A DNA stretch of 48,425 bases from the IMG/VR virus record IMGVR_UViG_3300031976_000138, positions 1-48,425 of that record. One strand, given 5' to 3'. Both the position numbers and the translations under genes were made by a program. The DNA is from a virus. A model generated the notes under the pieces. That model had not been told where the DNA came from and searched no databases. It was given only the letters and a program-made list of their open reading frames with translations. Positions 38,935-47,822 of the stretch are shown in pieces. Each line of letters starts with the position of its first letter. The stretch's first letter is position 1.

Positions 38935-41076
38935 ATGGCAGAAATAAACGACCTATCATTTGAAACAGACGATGTAGTAGCCGCGCAAGATGCAGAAGAT
39001 AAAATCTTTGAATCATCTAATGCGGTTGTTTCTTTTGTATCAGAAAGATTTAAACGTGCAGAGGATGCCAGAGAAGGGGATGAAGAACGATGGCTAAGAG
39101 CGTATAGAAACTATAGAGGCTTATATGGACCAGATGTACAATTCACTGAAACGGAAAAGTCTCGTGTATTTGTTAAAGTCACGAAGACTAAAACATTGGC
39201 TGCATATGGTCAGATTGTGGATGTTCTATTTGGTAATAACAAATTCCCTTTATCTGTGGACCCTACTCTTTTACCTGATGGTGTTAGTGAGTCAGTACAT
39301 ATTAATATAGACCCAGCAGCAGAATCTGGACTTGATAGTATAAAGTCTTCTTTTACAGACAGCCCACCAAAACCTTATTTAATTGGCCCAGACACAGAAT
39401 TAAAACCTGGGGAGACACTAAGAGACTTACAAAAAAGACTTGGTGGTATGGAAGAAAAATTAGCTCCTATAGGTGAAAAACTTATTGAAGGGGGTGGAGG
39501 CACAGCTACAACGGTCACTTTCCATCCTGCTATGATCGCAGCTAAAAAGATGGAAAAGAAAATACACGACCAACTAACTGAGTCTGGTGCATCTAAGCAT
39601 CTTCGTAGTATGGCATTTGAAATGGCCTTGCTAGGTACTGGTGTAATGAAAGGTCCTTTTGCATTAGATAAGGAATACCCGAACTGGGGCGAAGAAGGGG
39701 AGTATGATCCTCTTATCAAGACTGTTCCAGCAACAAACCACGTATCGGTGTGGAACTTCTATCCTGACCCAGAAGCTGCTAGTATGGATGACGCAGAGTA
39801 CACAGTTGAACGGCATAAAATGTCTCGTAACCAACTAAGAGCTTTAAAAAGTCGCCCATACTTTATGGTTGATGGTATTGAGCAAGCAATAGATATCGGT
39901 GCTGACTATACATTAAAGCACTGGGAAATGAATATGGAAGATGATGATGCTAAACATAACGCATCAGAACGGTGGGAAGTCCTAGAGTTTTGGGGATTTG
40001 TTGACATCGACATCCTTGAAGATAACGGGGTTAGTATCCCTAAAGAATTAAAAGATTTACCAGAAGTGAACTGCAACATCTGGTGCTGCAATGGAGAAGT
40101 GCTACGAATGGTATTAAACCCATTCAAACCTGCACGTATCCCATATTACGCTGTTCCATTTGAACACAACCCATATAGTTTCTTTGGTGTAGGTATTGCC
40201 GAAAACATGGACGATACCCAAACACTAATGAACGGCTTTATGCGTATGGCGATTGATAATGCTGCGCTATCTGGTAATCTTATTATCGAGGTTGACGAAA
40301 CCAACCTTGTGCCAGGACAGGATATGTCAGTGTATCCAGGTAAAGTATTCCGCAGACAAGGGGGTGCGCCAGGGCAAGCATTGTTTGGTACTAAGTTTCC
40401 TAATGTAGCACAAGAGAACCTGCAATTATTTGATAAAGCTAGAGTGTTAGCTGATGAAAGCACAGGCTTCCCTAGTTTTGCTCACGGACAGACTGGTGTG
40501 TCAGGTGTAGGACGTACTGCGTCAGGTATATCTATGCTAATGTCTGCTGCTAATGGTAGTATACGTTCTGTAGTTAAGAATGTAGATGACTATCTAATTG
40601 CTCCTATGGGCAGAGCTTTCTTTGCTTTTAATATGCAGTTTGATTTTGACCCAGACATACGTGGTGACTTAGAAGTTAAAGCTAGTGGCACAGAAAGTCT
40701 AATGGCTAATGAGGTACGTAGTCAACGACTAATGCAGTTCTTAGGTACAGTGCAAAACCCAGCATTAGCACCGTTTGCTAAAATGGACTTTATCATTAGA
40801 GAAATAGCTAAGAGTATGGACTTAGATCCAGACAAAGTAACTAACTCCTTACAAGATGCTGCTATTCAAGCAGAGTTGTTAAAAGGCTTTCAACAGCCCC
40901 CACCACCACCGCCAGAACAAGAGGGTATGGGGCCAGCAGCACCACCTAGTGGGGGTCCACCCCAAGCAGTGGCTGGAGCAGACGCAATGGACGCTACAGG
41001 AGGCGGAGGAGGCCAAGTAGGTACAGGAATGGCTCCTCTTCCAGGTGAAGAAGGATTTACTGGCAATGTCGCTTAA
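38935..41076 (+). CDS. Portal protein
   Basis: The 713-aa protein is the head vertex channel that docks with terminase. Its N-terminal half has YRNYRGLYGP, a helical stem, and VTKTKTLAAYGQIVDVLF. The central part has NFYPDPEA, then WEVLEFWG, an EHNPYSFFGVGIAENM motif and QTLMNGFMRMAIDNA, patterns of P22-like portals. Near 535-550 is GRTASGISMLM, typical of this family. The last 80 residues are a Pro/Gly low-complexity tail, with PPPPPPEQEG. It follows terminase with 2 nt spacing. The family call is from pattern recognition. Confidence 0.92.
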   Translation: MAEINDLSFETDDVVAAQDAEDKIFESSNAVVSFVSERFKRAEDAREGDEERWLRAYRNYRGLYGPDVQFTETEKSRVFVKVTKTKTLAAYGQIVDVLFGNNKFPLSVDPTLLPDGVSESVHINIDPAAESGLDSIKSSFTDSPPKPYLIGPDTELKPGETLRDLQKRLGGMEEKLAPIGEKLIEGGGGTATTVTFHPAMIAAKKMEKKIHDQLTESGASKHLRSMAFEMALLGTGVMKGPFALDKEYPNWGEEGEYDPLIKTVPATNHVSVWNFYPDPEAASMDDAEYTVERHKMSRNQLRALKSRPYFMVDGIEQAIDIGADYTLKHWEMNMEDDDAKHNASERWEVLEFWGFVDIDILEDNGVSIPKELKDLPEVNCNIWCCNGEVLRMVLNPFKPARIPYYAVPFEHNPYSFFGVGIAENMDDTQTLMNGFMRMAIDNAALSGNLIIEVDETNLVPGQDMSVYPGKVFRRQGGAPGQALFGTKFPNVAQENLQLFDKARVLADESTGFPSFAHGQTGVSGVGRTASGISMLMSAANGSIRSVVKNVDDYLIAPMGRAFFAFNMQFDFDPDIRGDLEVKASGTESLMANEVRSQRLMQFLGTVQNPALAPFAKMDFIIREIAKSMDLDPDKVTNSLQDAAIQAELLKGFQQPPPPPPEQEGMGPAAPPSGGPPQAVAGADAMDATGGGGGQVGTGMAPLPGEEGFTGNVA

Positions 41077-41263
41077 AACTTTTGTAAATAACAAAAATGA
41101 GTGGGATGCCTTTACTGAAGAACTAGAAGTTAGAATTTCTTTAGCACATCGTAGTTTAGAACAGGCTAGTACTTCTATTGAAATACACAGAGCGCAGGGT
41201 GCTATTATTGCGTTTCGCCAACTAAAGTATTTAAGGGATAAGATTAATGGCCCAAAAGACTGA
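41066..41263 (+). CDS. Small helical protein after the portal
   Basis: I choose the ATG at 41066 (65 aa); an upstream start at 41045 would overlap the portal further. The product MSLKTFVNNKNEWDAFTEEL continues with a second helix (IHRAQGAIIAFRQLKYLRDK). It overlaps the portal stop by 11 nt and the next gene by 17 nt. Similar small helical proteins follow the portal in many podoviruses and may be assembly or connector factors; I cannot say which. Confidence 0.72.
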   Translation: MSLKTFVNNKNEWDAFTEELEVRISLAHRSLEQASTSIEIHRAQGAIIAFRQLKYLRDKINGPKD

Positions 41264-44054
41264 AGAAGATAAAGGTTTTTTACAATCTACTGCAGACTTT
41301 TTTAAAAACTTAGACTACAAACAGTTAGCTGAAGAATCTATTCCTATTGTAGGCGAAAATATTATTATTGGTGATATAAAGGAAAACCTTAAAGAAGGTA
41401 GTCTTGGTTCTGCCGCACTAAATACAGGAGCATTAGCGGTAGGAACGGTTCCTATTATAGGAGATCTAGCCGCAAAGCCACTTAGAGCATTAGCTTCAAA
41501 ATATCAAAAAGCACGAAAAAAAGTTGATAATATTGAAAGCAAAGAGGAGTGGCAAAAACAAACTGAAACTCTTAAAACTGAAGAACGTGCAACTACAGGA
41601 AGAGATCCAACAGGAAGAACTCTTGATTTAGAAGAACAAGCTGGTAAGTTTATAGATGAGACTAAAGAAAGTCAATTAAACACATATACTTTTAAAGCCA
41701 AAGTTACTGCTCCTACTCGACAAGGGGGAAAAGCTAAGATGGCAAAGTCTGGTCTTTCTTTTGATGTTCCTATTAGAGCAAGAACTGAAGAAGAGGCACG
41801 TATATTATTACGTCAGCATCCTGAAGTAGTAAAACGAAAAAAAAGAATAGATGAACGAGAAATTCCAATGGATGAAACTGCAAAGTCTCGTTTAGTTGTT
41901 GATGAAGTTTATATGACTGGGTTTAGTGATGATGCTATTATTGATGCAGGATTAGACACTGTTGAAAATGTTAAAGCAAAACAAAAAGCAAGAAGAGCTG
42001 CTTATATAGATGAAGTTCAAAAAAAACGACCTATAACAGAATGGAAAGAACTTCCTCACGAAACTACAGATAAAGCATTAGTATTTAGCTTAAATGATGG
42101 ACAAATTAAAAACGGTTCTTTTATACTGCCTGAAAGAATGGCTACAAAATTAGGAGTATCAACAGCAAGAATAAAAGAAGGTGCAAAAGTAATGGGCAGG
42201 TTAGATATACCTGCCTATAAAAGATACGATACTTGGATTGTAACTAATACTGTAGCAGGACAAAAAGGTTCAGTCTACTCTAAAGGTTTGCACTATACTA
42301 GTAAAGGAGATGCCCCTATCTCTTTTAGAGCTTCTCAAGCTCAAGGAGAAAAAATAGGGACAGGACAAGCAGATAAAATAGGATATGCTACTATAGTTGG
42401 GTCTTATAAAAGTACTTCTCCTGAACAAATACGAAAGTTAGCACAAAAATATTTAAACGATCCAAAATGGACACAAGTGGGGTTTGACCCCCGTAAGTTA
42501 GGTTCTTTTTATACACGCAACTTAAAAGGTAATTATCCAGTAGGAACTTCTGTAACAGGAGCAGATGAAGTATTGCAGTTAGGACCATTAGTTTTAGCAA
42601 AAAATGTGAAGGTAGATTTAGATTATGTCGGATATAACAAAGGAGGTCCAGTAATGGCACTTGAAGAACAGACTGATATGGCATTTGGGGACCAGCCTGT
42701 AAAAACAGACCCTGTAAGTGGTAACGAAGTACCACCAGGTGCATTACCTTCGGAAGTCAGAGATGACATACCTGCTCGATTAAGTGAGGGTGAATATGTT
42801 GTTCCAGCAGATGTCTTACAATATTATGGCATTAAGTTCTTTGAGGATCTTAGAAGCAAAGCTAAAATGGAACTAGCTAGTATGGAAGAAAATGGTCGTA
42901 TGGGTGGGGAACCTGTAGATGATGCTTCTATGGAAGGAATGGATGACTTACCTTTCTCTGATGAAGAACTAAATACATATGATGATGGTCAAGATGCACC
43001 CGTAAGAGAATTTGATGAGGGCGGCCCTGTAACAGAAATGGCTTCCTTAAATCCTAGTACCTTTATAAAAACATATATTAACGAAGAAGGTAATAAATTA
43101 TATATTAGGTTTGTAAATGGGGTAGCTATACCACCAGTACCACCTGGATATACCGAAGAAGGGGCAATAGTTGACGCAGATGCTGTAGATCCAGTGGCAG
43201 AGGAGGAACAAAGAAGATTAGAGAGGGAGCGTAATGAAGACCCAGAAAGAGATCAAAGCATTTGGGATGGAACTAAACCGCCTATTAGAATGACAACAGG
43301 CGAGTTAGCAATGGCTATGGCGATACATAGTGGGGGGACTAAAGTTAATTTAAGTTTTCTTCCTGGCACAGCCTTAGCAAAATCATTAGGTAATCTTTTA
43401 GGTGGTAGTAGTAGTATGTCTGAAATACTTCAAAAAGAAGTTAATAGAAGACTTGAAGACACTACTAAATTATCAAGTAAAGAATTAAAAGCACTAACAA
43501 ATATGTCTAATTTAGATATTACTAAAATAGAAACTTGGAGAGATACATTAAGTAAGCCTTTAAGTGAAGGTGGAGCAGCAACATCTCTTAATAAACTTAG
43601 TGATATATTTAAAGGCCGTAACGATCCTACACGAACAGGCACTGGCATACAGACGTTTGACGGAGATTACGAAACGTTTTTAGATCCTTCAACAGCAACC
43701 GCAACTTCTAAGTTTTATAAAAATAAACGTGATGCCGATGCCGCTAGAATAAAACTAACAACAGATTTTAAAGGGCGTACTTTAGATGAAAGGCTAAAAC
43801 AATTAGAGGGTTTAGGCGATGAAGACAAAGAAAAAATAATAAAAGGTACCAGTAGAATAAATATAATAAGGGCTAAAGATAAATTACATTCACAACAAAA
43901 ACAAAACGATGCTGATGGGGACAGAGATTCTAATAACAACAACGAATATAAGCCTACAGCCACAGAAGTAGGGCAACAAGTCGGTAAAGGCTACACAGGG
44001 GGATACGGATTTAATAAAGGGGGACTAGCTTCAAAACGTAAAAAGAAAAAATAA
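41247..44054 (+). CDS. Polyvalent-type large protein with two conserved modules
   Basis: The 935-aa protein has a hydrophobic N-terminal stretch (about 55-75), then a central segment resembling domains of phage polyvalent proteins: SFYTRNLKGNYPVGTSVTGA followed by DEVLQLGPLVLAKNV (about 422-455). Next is a module common in marine phages: NKGGPVMALEEQ, DPVSGNEVPPGALPSEVRDD, LSEGEYVVPADVLQYYG, FFEDLR (about 465-535). A helical C-terminal half ends FNKGGLASKRKKKK. The KGGPV codons in the middle form an AAAGGAGGT Shine-Dalgarno followed by ATG at 42655, so a shorter in-frame product is possible. Location between portal and scaffold suggests a virion or assembly role; no enzyme activity is evident. 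Confidence 0.78.
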   Translation: MAQKTEEDKGFLQSTADFFKNLDYKQLAEESIPIVGENIIIGDIKENLKEGSLGSAALNTGALAVGTVPIIGDLAAKPLRALASKYQKARKKVDNIESKEEWQKQTETLKTEERATTGRDPTGRTLDLEEQAGKFIDETKESQLNTYTFKAKVTAPTRQGGKAKMAKSGLSFDVPIRARTEEEARILLRQHPEVVKRKKRIDEREIPMDETAKSRLVVDEVYMTGFSDDAIIDAGLDTVENVKAKQKARRAAYIDEVQKKRPITEWKELPHETTDKALVFSLNDGQIKNGSFILPERMATKLGVSTARIKEGAKVMGRLDIPAYKRYDTWIVTNTVAGQKGSVYSKGLHYTSKGDAPISFRASQAQGEKIGTGQADKIGYATIVGSYKSTSPEQIRKLAQKYLNDPKWTQVGFDPRKLGSFYTRNLKGNYPVGTSVTGADEVLQLGPLVLAKNVKVDLDYVGYNKGGPVMALEEQTDMAFGDQPVKTDPVSGNEVPPGALPSEVRDDIPARLSEGEYVVPADVLQYYGIKFFEDLRSKAKMELASMEENGRMGGEPVDDASMEGMDDLPFSDEELNTYDDGQDAPVREFDEGGPVTEMASLNPSTFIKTYINEEGNKLYIRFVNGVAIPPVPPGYTEEGAIVDADAVDPVAEEEQRRLERERNEDPERDQSIWDGTKPPIRMTTGELAMAMAIHSGGTKVNLSFLPGTALAKSLGNLLGGSSSMSEILQKEVNRRLEDTTKLSSKELKALTNMSNLDITKIETWRDTLSKPLSEGGAATSLNKLSDIFKGRNDPTRTGTGIQTFDGDYETFLDPSTATATSKFYKNKRDADAARIKLTTDFKGRTLDERLKQLEGLGDEDKEKIIKGTSRINIIRAKDKLHSQQKQNDADGDRDSNNNNEYKPTATEVGQQVGKGYTGGYGFNKGGLASKRKKKK

Positions 44055-44130
44055 TAGCTACAAAAACAACTCGATAATAACAATAAGGCTACCCAGTAAA
44101 TTTGCTGGCCCCAACATAAAGGAGTAACTA

Positions 44131-45030
44131 ATGTCGGAAGTAGCAGTCCAAAAAGAAATACCTGTAGTGGTAAATTCCCCAGCACACAACAGAAACGTAG
44201 CTCGTGCAGCTAAAGATCAAGAAGAATTAGATCAACTAATGAAAGATGCAGGGCGTAGCCCTAACGTAGAAACTCAAGAAGATATATCAGACGACCACCC
44301 TTTAAATAAAGTTGAAACTAAAGACGAAGATGAAGGTTTAACTGCAGAGGAAAAGTCTTTTAAGAAACGCTACGGTGATTTACGAAAATACACATCTGAA
44401 AAAGAAAAAGAAATGCAGTCTCGTGTAGAAAAGCTAGAGTCTCAACTTACCCTAGCATCAAAGAATGAACTTGTGTTACCTAAGTCTACAGCAGAAGTTG
44501 ACGCTTGGGCCAGACAACACCCTGATGTTGCTGCCATAGTTGAATCAATTGCAGATAAAAAAGCAACAGAAAGATCTACTGCTTTAGAAAGTAGAATGAA
44601 AGAGTTTGAACAGGTCAGAGCAGACGCAATACGAGAAAAAGCTGAAGCAGAACTTGTTAGTATGCACCCTGACTTTGAAGCAATTAGAAGTGGTGACGAA
44701 TTTCATAACTGGGCAGACGAACAACCTAAATGGGTTAAAGATGCACTATATGAAAATATGGATGACGCTAAATCTGTTGCTCGTGTCATTGACTTATACA
44801 AACAAGATAAAGGCATAACTAAAGCTACTACAATGTCATCAGACAAAGCTGCCGCTTCTTCAGTTAAAGCTAGAACTAGAACTTCACCAGAAGCAGATGA
44901 AACTAAAAAGTATCTTAGTGAGTCTGTGGTTAACCGAATGTCCCCCCGTGAGTACGCTAAAAGATCCGATGAGATTATGGCTGCTATGCGAGAGGGCAAG
45001 TTTACTTACGATATGTCAAAAAAGACTTGA
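44131..45030 (+). CDS. Capsid scaffolding protein
   Basis: The 299-aa protein is strongly charged and predicted alpha-helical, with a coiled coil (about 85-115) after an acidic linker. A conserved segment (VDAWARQHPDVAAIVESIADKK, about 130-150) and a helix-rich second half follow. It lies immediately before the major capsid gene, as expected for the scaffold. An AAAGGAG Shine-Dalgarno precedes the ATG. Its stop codon sits inside the -35 box of the promoter for the capsid gene (45027-45054). Role inferred from order, charge and helicity. Confidence 0.82.
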   Translation: MSEVAVQKEIPVVVNSPAHNRNVARAAKDQEELDQLMKDAGRSPNVETQEDISDDHPLNKVETKDEDEGLTAEEKSFKKRYGDLRKYTSEKEKEMQSRVEKLESQLTLASKNELVLPKSTAEVDAWARQHPDVAAIVESIADKKATERSTALESRMKEFEQVRADAIREKAEAELVSMHPDFEAIRSGDEFHNWADEQPKWVKDALYENMDDAKSVARVIDLYKQDKGITKATTMSSDKAAASSVKARTRTSPEADETKKYLSESVVNRMSPREYAKRSDEIMAAMREGKFTYDMSKKT

Positions 45031-45054
45031 CACTTAGAATTTTGTAAGTATAAC
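45027..45054 (+). promoter_or_regulatory. Sigma-70-like promoter for the major capsid gene
   Basis: TTGACA (45027-45032), 16-nt spacer, TATAAC (45049-45054). The expected start, about 45061, is 204 nt ahead of the capsid ATG. The -35 box overlaps the scaffold stop codon. Confidence 0.75.
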
Positions 45055-45264
45055 TATACACATATACACGAATTGTTTTATTTTAATGTATATGTTTCAT
45101 CAAACACTAAGCCGCAAAGAACTACCCTATCAAGTATAGGCCCAGTTTAAAACAAGATCGACGGATCTAAAATTAAATTGCACCCTAGAAAACGACAGGC
45201 CCCTTTAGTGGATATAAGTTGTGTTTACTTCACATAGCCATATCTTAACGGAGGATTTTATACA
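45031..45264. promoter_or_regulatory. Capsid leader region (234 nt, no gene)
   Basis: No coding frame is seen. It holds the promoter above, a 9-bp inverted repeat at the start site (45060-45095), a GATC-4-GATC pair near 45155, and an AACGGAGGATT Shine-Dalgarno before the capsid ATG. A long structured leader would fit high-level capsid expression. Confidence 0.65.
45060..45095 (+). repeat. Inverted repeat at the predicted capsid transcript start
   Basis: ACATATACA (45060-45068) pairs perfectly with TGTATATGT (45087-45095), loop 18 nt. It would put a hairpin at the very 5' end of the capsid mRNA, matching the layout seen at 30564-30627. Confidence 0.75.
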
Positions 45265-46335
45265 ATGGCTTTTTCTTCAGCAAGTGGGTACGGTAATTTA
45301 CCAAACGGTAATTTTTCACCCATTATCTACAGCAAACAGGTACAACTTGCATTTCGCAAGTCTGCCGTTGCTAATGCTATAACCAATAACGATTACTTTG
45401 GTGAAATAGCAAACCAAGGCGATACAGTAAAAATAATGAAAGAACCTGAAGTTTCAGTAAAGGCGTACACTCGTGGTACTACAATACTGCCACAGGATCT
45501 TGATGACGAAGAGTTTCAACTTACTGTCGATAAATCAAATTACTTTGCATTTAAAATCGACGATATTGAAGAAGCGCACAGTCACATTGACTTTATGAAT
45601 CTCGCAACTGATCGTGCAGCATATAGACTAGCTGACCAAATGGACCAAGACGTTCTTGGATACCTAGCTGGTTACAAACAGTCTTCACTTCACTCTGACC
45701 CAGACACAGTTAACGCAACTGTAAATGGATCTGTAGCAGTATCTACTGCTGGTACAGACGAACTACTTTCTAGTATGAAGCTAATCAAAAGTAGCTTTGG
45801 TAACATCACAACAAGTTCTGCAGGAGATCATTCGATTCCTCTTGTACCTCGTTTTGGTGGTGCAACTGCACAGCCAACTGCCACAGCTTCACCTTTACAG
45901 GTAATTGCTAGAATGGCGAGACTACTTGATCAACAAAATGTTGACTCTCGTAACAGATGGATCTGCTTAGATTCTGTATTTATCGAACTATTGAAAGATG
46001 AAGATTCACGTCTTCTAAATTCAGACTTCGGTGGATCAGGTCTTCAAAACGGTCTATTACTAAACAACTTGCACGGTTTCCGTGTATATCAGTCTAACAA
46101 TCTACCTGCAGTAGGTACTGGACCAGGAACATCTGGCTCTGCAAACCAAAATGCAAACTTCGGGGTTATTGTTGCTGGACACGATAGTGCAGTTGCAACC
46201 GCAGAACAGATCAATAAAGTTGAGTCATATCGGGACCCCGATTCATTCAGCGATATTGTTCGTGGGATGCACTTATATGGCAGAAAGATTCTTCGACCAG
46301 AAGCTCTTGTTAACGCCAAATATAACGCAGCGTAG
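45265..46335 (+). CDS. Major capsid protein (HK97-fold, P22-type)
   Basis: The 356-aa protein begins MAFSSASGYGNLPNGNFSPI. It has patterns of phage coat proteins: QVQLAFRKSAVANAITNN, EIANQGDTVKIMKEP, a LPQDLDDEEFQLTVDKSNYF segment, LADQMDQDVLGYLAG, a loop region (residues 180-210), and a C-terminal DIVRGMHLYGRKILRPEAL. It follows the scaffold gene and its own strong promoter, with an excellent Shine-Dalgarno (GGAGGA). It assembles the icosahedral head. Confidence 0.92.
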   Translation: MAFSSASGYGNLPNGNFSPIIYSKQVQLAFRKSAVANAITNNDYFGEIANQGDTVKIMKEPEVSVKAYTRGTTILPQDLDDEEFQLTVDKSNYFAFKIDDIEEAHSHIDFMNLATDRAAYRLADQMDQDVLGYLAGYKQSSLHSDPDTVNATVNGSVAVSTAGTDELLSSMKLIKSSFGNITTSSAGDHSIPLVPRFGGATAQPTATASPLQVIARMARLLDQQNVDSRNRWICLDSVFIELLKDEDSRLLNSDFGGSGLQNGLLLNNLHGFRVYQSNNLPAVGTGPGTSGSANQNANFGVIVAGHDSAVATAEQINKVESYRDPDSFSDIVRGMHLYGRKILRPEALVNAKYNAA

Positions 46336-46348
46336 GGGGACATAAAAA

Positions 46349-46825
46349 ATGGCTACTATAACATCACTTTTACTTCCTGCTACAGGTAACTCCAACAGAG
46401 GCCGTATGCCGTATCAAGTCGAACTAATAATTGACTTGACTGCACAAGCTATTGATTGTTCAGCACCAGATACAGTACAATGTATTACACTACCAGCTAA
46501 CACTCACATACTTCACGCAGGTGTTCAAGTTGTCGAAAGCGCAACAATGAATACAGGTACAAATGCTACTATAACATTGGGTGCAGCAGACGTTGACGAA
46601 TATGTTACAGCATTTGACATTGATGGTGCTTCAGATGGTGCATACGCTCCAAGTGTAACACCTTCAGCAGAAGTTGTTCTTGCTACAGCAGATACACTAG
46701 ACCTTGTTTTTGCAGGTGACGGTGCTACCTTTACAGCAGGTAAACTTAGAGTTTACGCTCTACTAATGGATGTTTCAGAGCAAGGCAGCACATCCGCTGC
46801 TGAAGTTGCTAGAGACAACATATAA
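46349..46825 (+). CDS. Putative head decoration or minor capsid protein
   Basis: The 158-aa protein is Ala/Thr/Val-rich, mostly beta, with few Lys (composition of an outer head protein). A regular beta pattern runs from CITLPANTHILHAGVQVVE through ATITLGAADVDEYVTAFDI to TAGKLRVYALL. It follows the major capsid gene after 13 nt, the usual place for decoration or head-stabilising proteins. No Cys-based or enzymatic motif is present. The head role is inferred from position and composition. Confidence 0.75.
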   Translation: MATITSLLLPATGNSNRGRMPYQVELIIDLTAQAIDCSAPDTVQCITLPANTHILHAGVQVVESATMNTGTNATITLGAADVDEYVTAFDIDGASDGAYAPSVTPSAEVVLATADTLDLVFAGDGATFTAGKLRVYALLMDVSEQGSTSAAEVARDNI

Positions 46826-46832
46826 AATATAT

Positions 46833-46859
46833 GAGGGGGCTGGTTTAACTGGCCCCTTC
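46833..46859 (+). terminator. Hairpin between capsid and tail genes (probable attenuator)
   Basis: An 11-bp stem with three G-U pairs (GGGGCTGG at 46836-46843 with CTGGCCCC at 46849-46856, extended outward) has a 5-nt loop. It is very stable, but the T run after it is poor (TTCACCTCATTT), so partial termination is more likely than full stop. It would lower tail transcripts relative to capsid. Confidence 0.6.
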
Positions 46860-46886
46860 ACCTCATTTATGTGAAAGATTATATAC

Positions 46887-47822
46887 ATGGCAGAAACTTA
46901 TCTAACTTTAACGAACAAAGTTTTAGCAAGGTTAAATGAAGTAGAGCTAACGTCCTCTACTTTTACATCTGCTAGAGGAATACAAACACAAGCTAAGACT
47001 GCTATTAATGAAGCAGTTCGATATATAAATCAAAGAGAATTTAATTATCCATTTAACCACGCTACTGAAAGTAAAACATTAACTGCAGGTGTTGTAAGGT
47101 ATGCGTTACCTACTTCAACTAAGGTAGTTGACTACAATACATTTAGAATAGTAGCTAATGACACACTAGGCAATAGCGGTGGTAAACTGGGCATCCTTGA
47201 CTACAATGATTATATTAATAAACACGTAGATCAAGAAGACTTAATTATATCTACAACCTTAAATGGTTCACATTCAGATTCGGTTGCTACTCTCACACTT
47301 ACATCGACTACTGGTTTAGATAGTTCTGGTAAAGTATATATAGGCAACGAAGAAGTTACTTATACTGCTATCAGTGGCAATGACATTACAGGATGTACTC
47401 GTGGTGCAAATAGCACAACTGCTGCTGCTCACGCTAGTGGTGTAGTTGTGACGCAGTTTGATGACGGTGGTGTACCCACACATGTTGTACGAACCCTAGA
47501 CAATAATTATTTATTATACCCATACCCCACCAAATCTCATGTAATAAAGTTTGATTACTTTACATTCCCTGCGGATATGACAGCGCACGGGGATACTACA
47601 ACTATTCCTGATCGTTTTGCTGCTGTTATTGTTGACGGGGCAACTTCTTTTGTGTATCAGTATAGAGGAGAAGTACAGCAGTATGGTATCAACTTTACTA
47701 GGTTCGAACAGGGCATAAAGAATATGCAAACTTTGTTAGTTAATAAATTTGAATACATTAGATCTACATACTTACCAGGTAATGCAAGGGGTGGCTTTAG
47801 CTCCTCACTTAGAGTAAATTAA
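46887..47822 (+). CDS. Neck/tail adaptor protein with an inserted beta domain
   Basis: The 311-aa protein has the layout of podoviral head-tail adaptor or tail tube A-type proteins: a helical N-terminus (LTNKVLARLNEVELTSSTF, then AINEAVRYINQREFNYPFNH), and a C-terminal part with DNNYLLYPYPTKSHVIKFDY, PDRFAAVIVDGA and FEQGIKNM. In the middle (about 130-190) is a compact beta insertion (SGKVYIGNEEVTYTAISGND, then TRGANST), a module seen in other phage structural proteins. The start is 61 nt after the previous gene and contains a hairpin attenuator. The fold is inferred; the location supports a neck or tail protein. Confidence 0.78.
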   Translation: MAETYLTLTNKVLARLNEVELTSSTFTSARGIQTQAKTAINEAVRYINQREFNYPFNHATESKTLTAGVVRYALPTSTKVVDYNTFRIVANDTLGNSGGKLGILDYNDYINKHVDQEDLIISTTLNGSHSDSVATLTLTSTTGLDSSGKVYIGNEEVTYTAISGNDITGCTRGANSTTAAAHASGVVVTQFDDGGVPTHVVRTLDNNYLLYPYPTKSHVIKFDYFTFPADMTAHGDTTTIPDRFAAVIVDGATSFVYQYRGEVQQYGINFTRFEQGIKNMQTLLVNKFEYIRSTYLPGNARGGFSSSLRVN

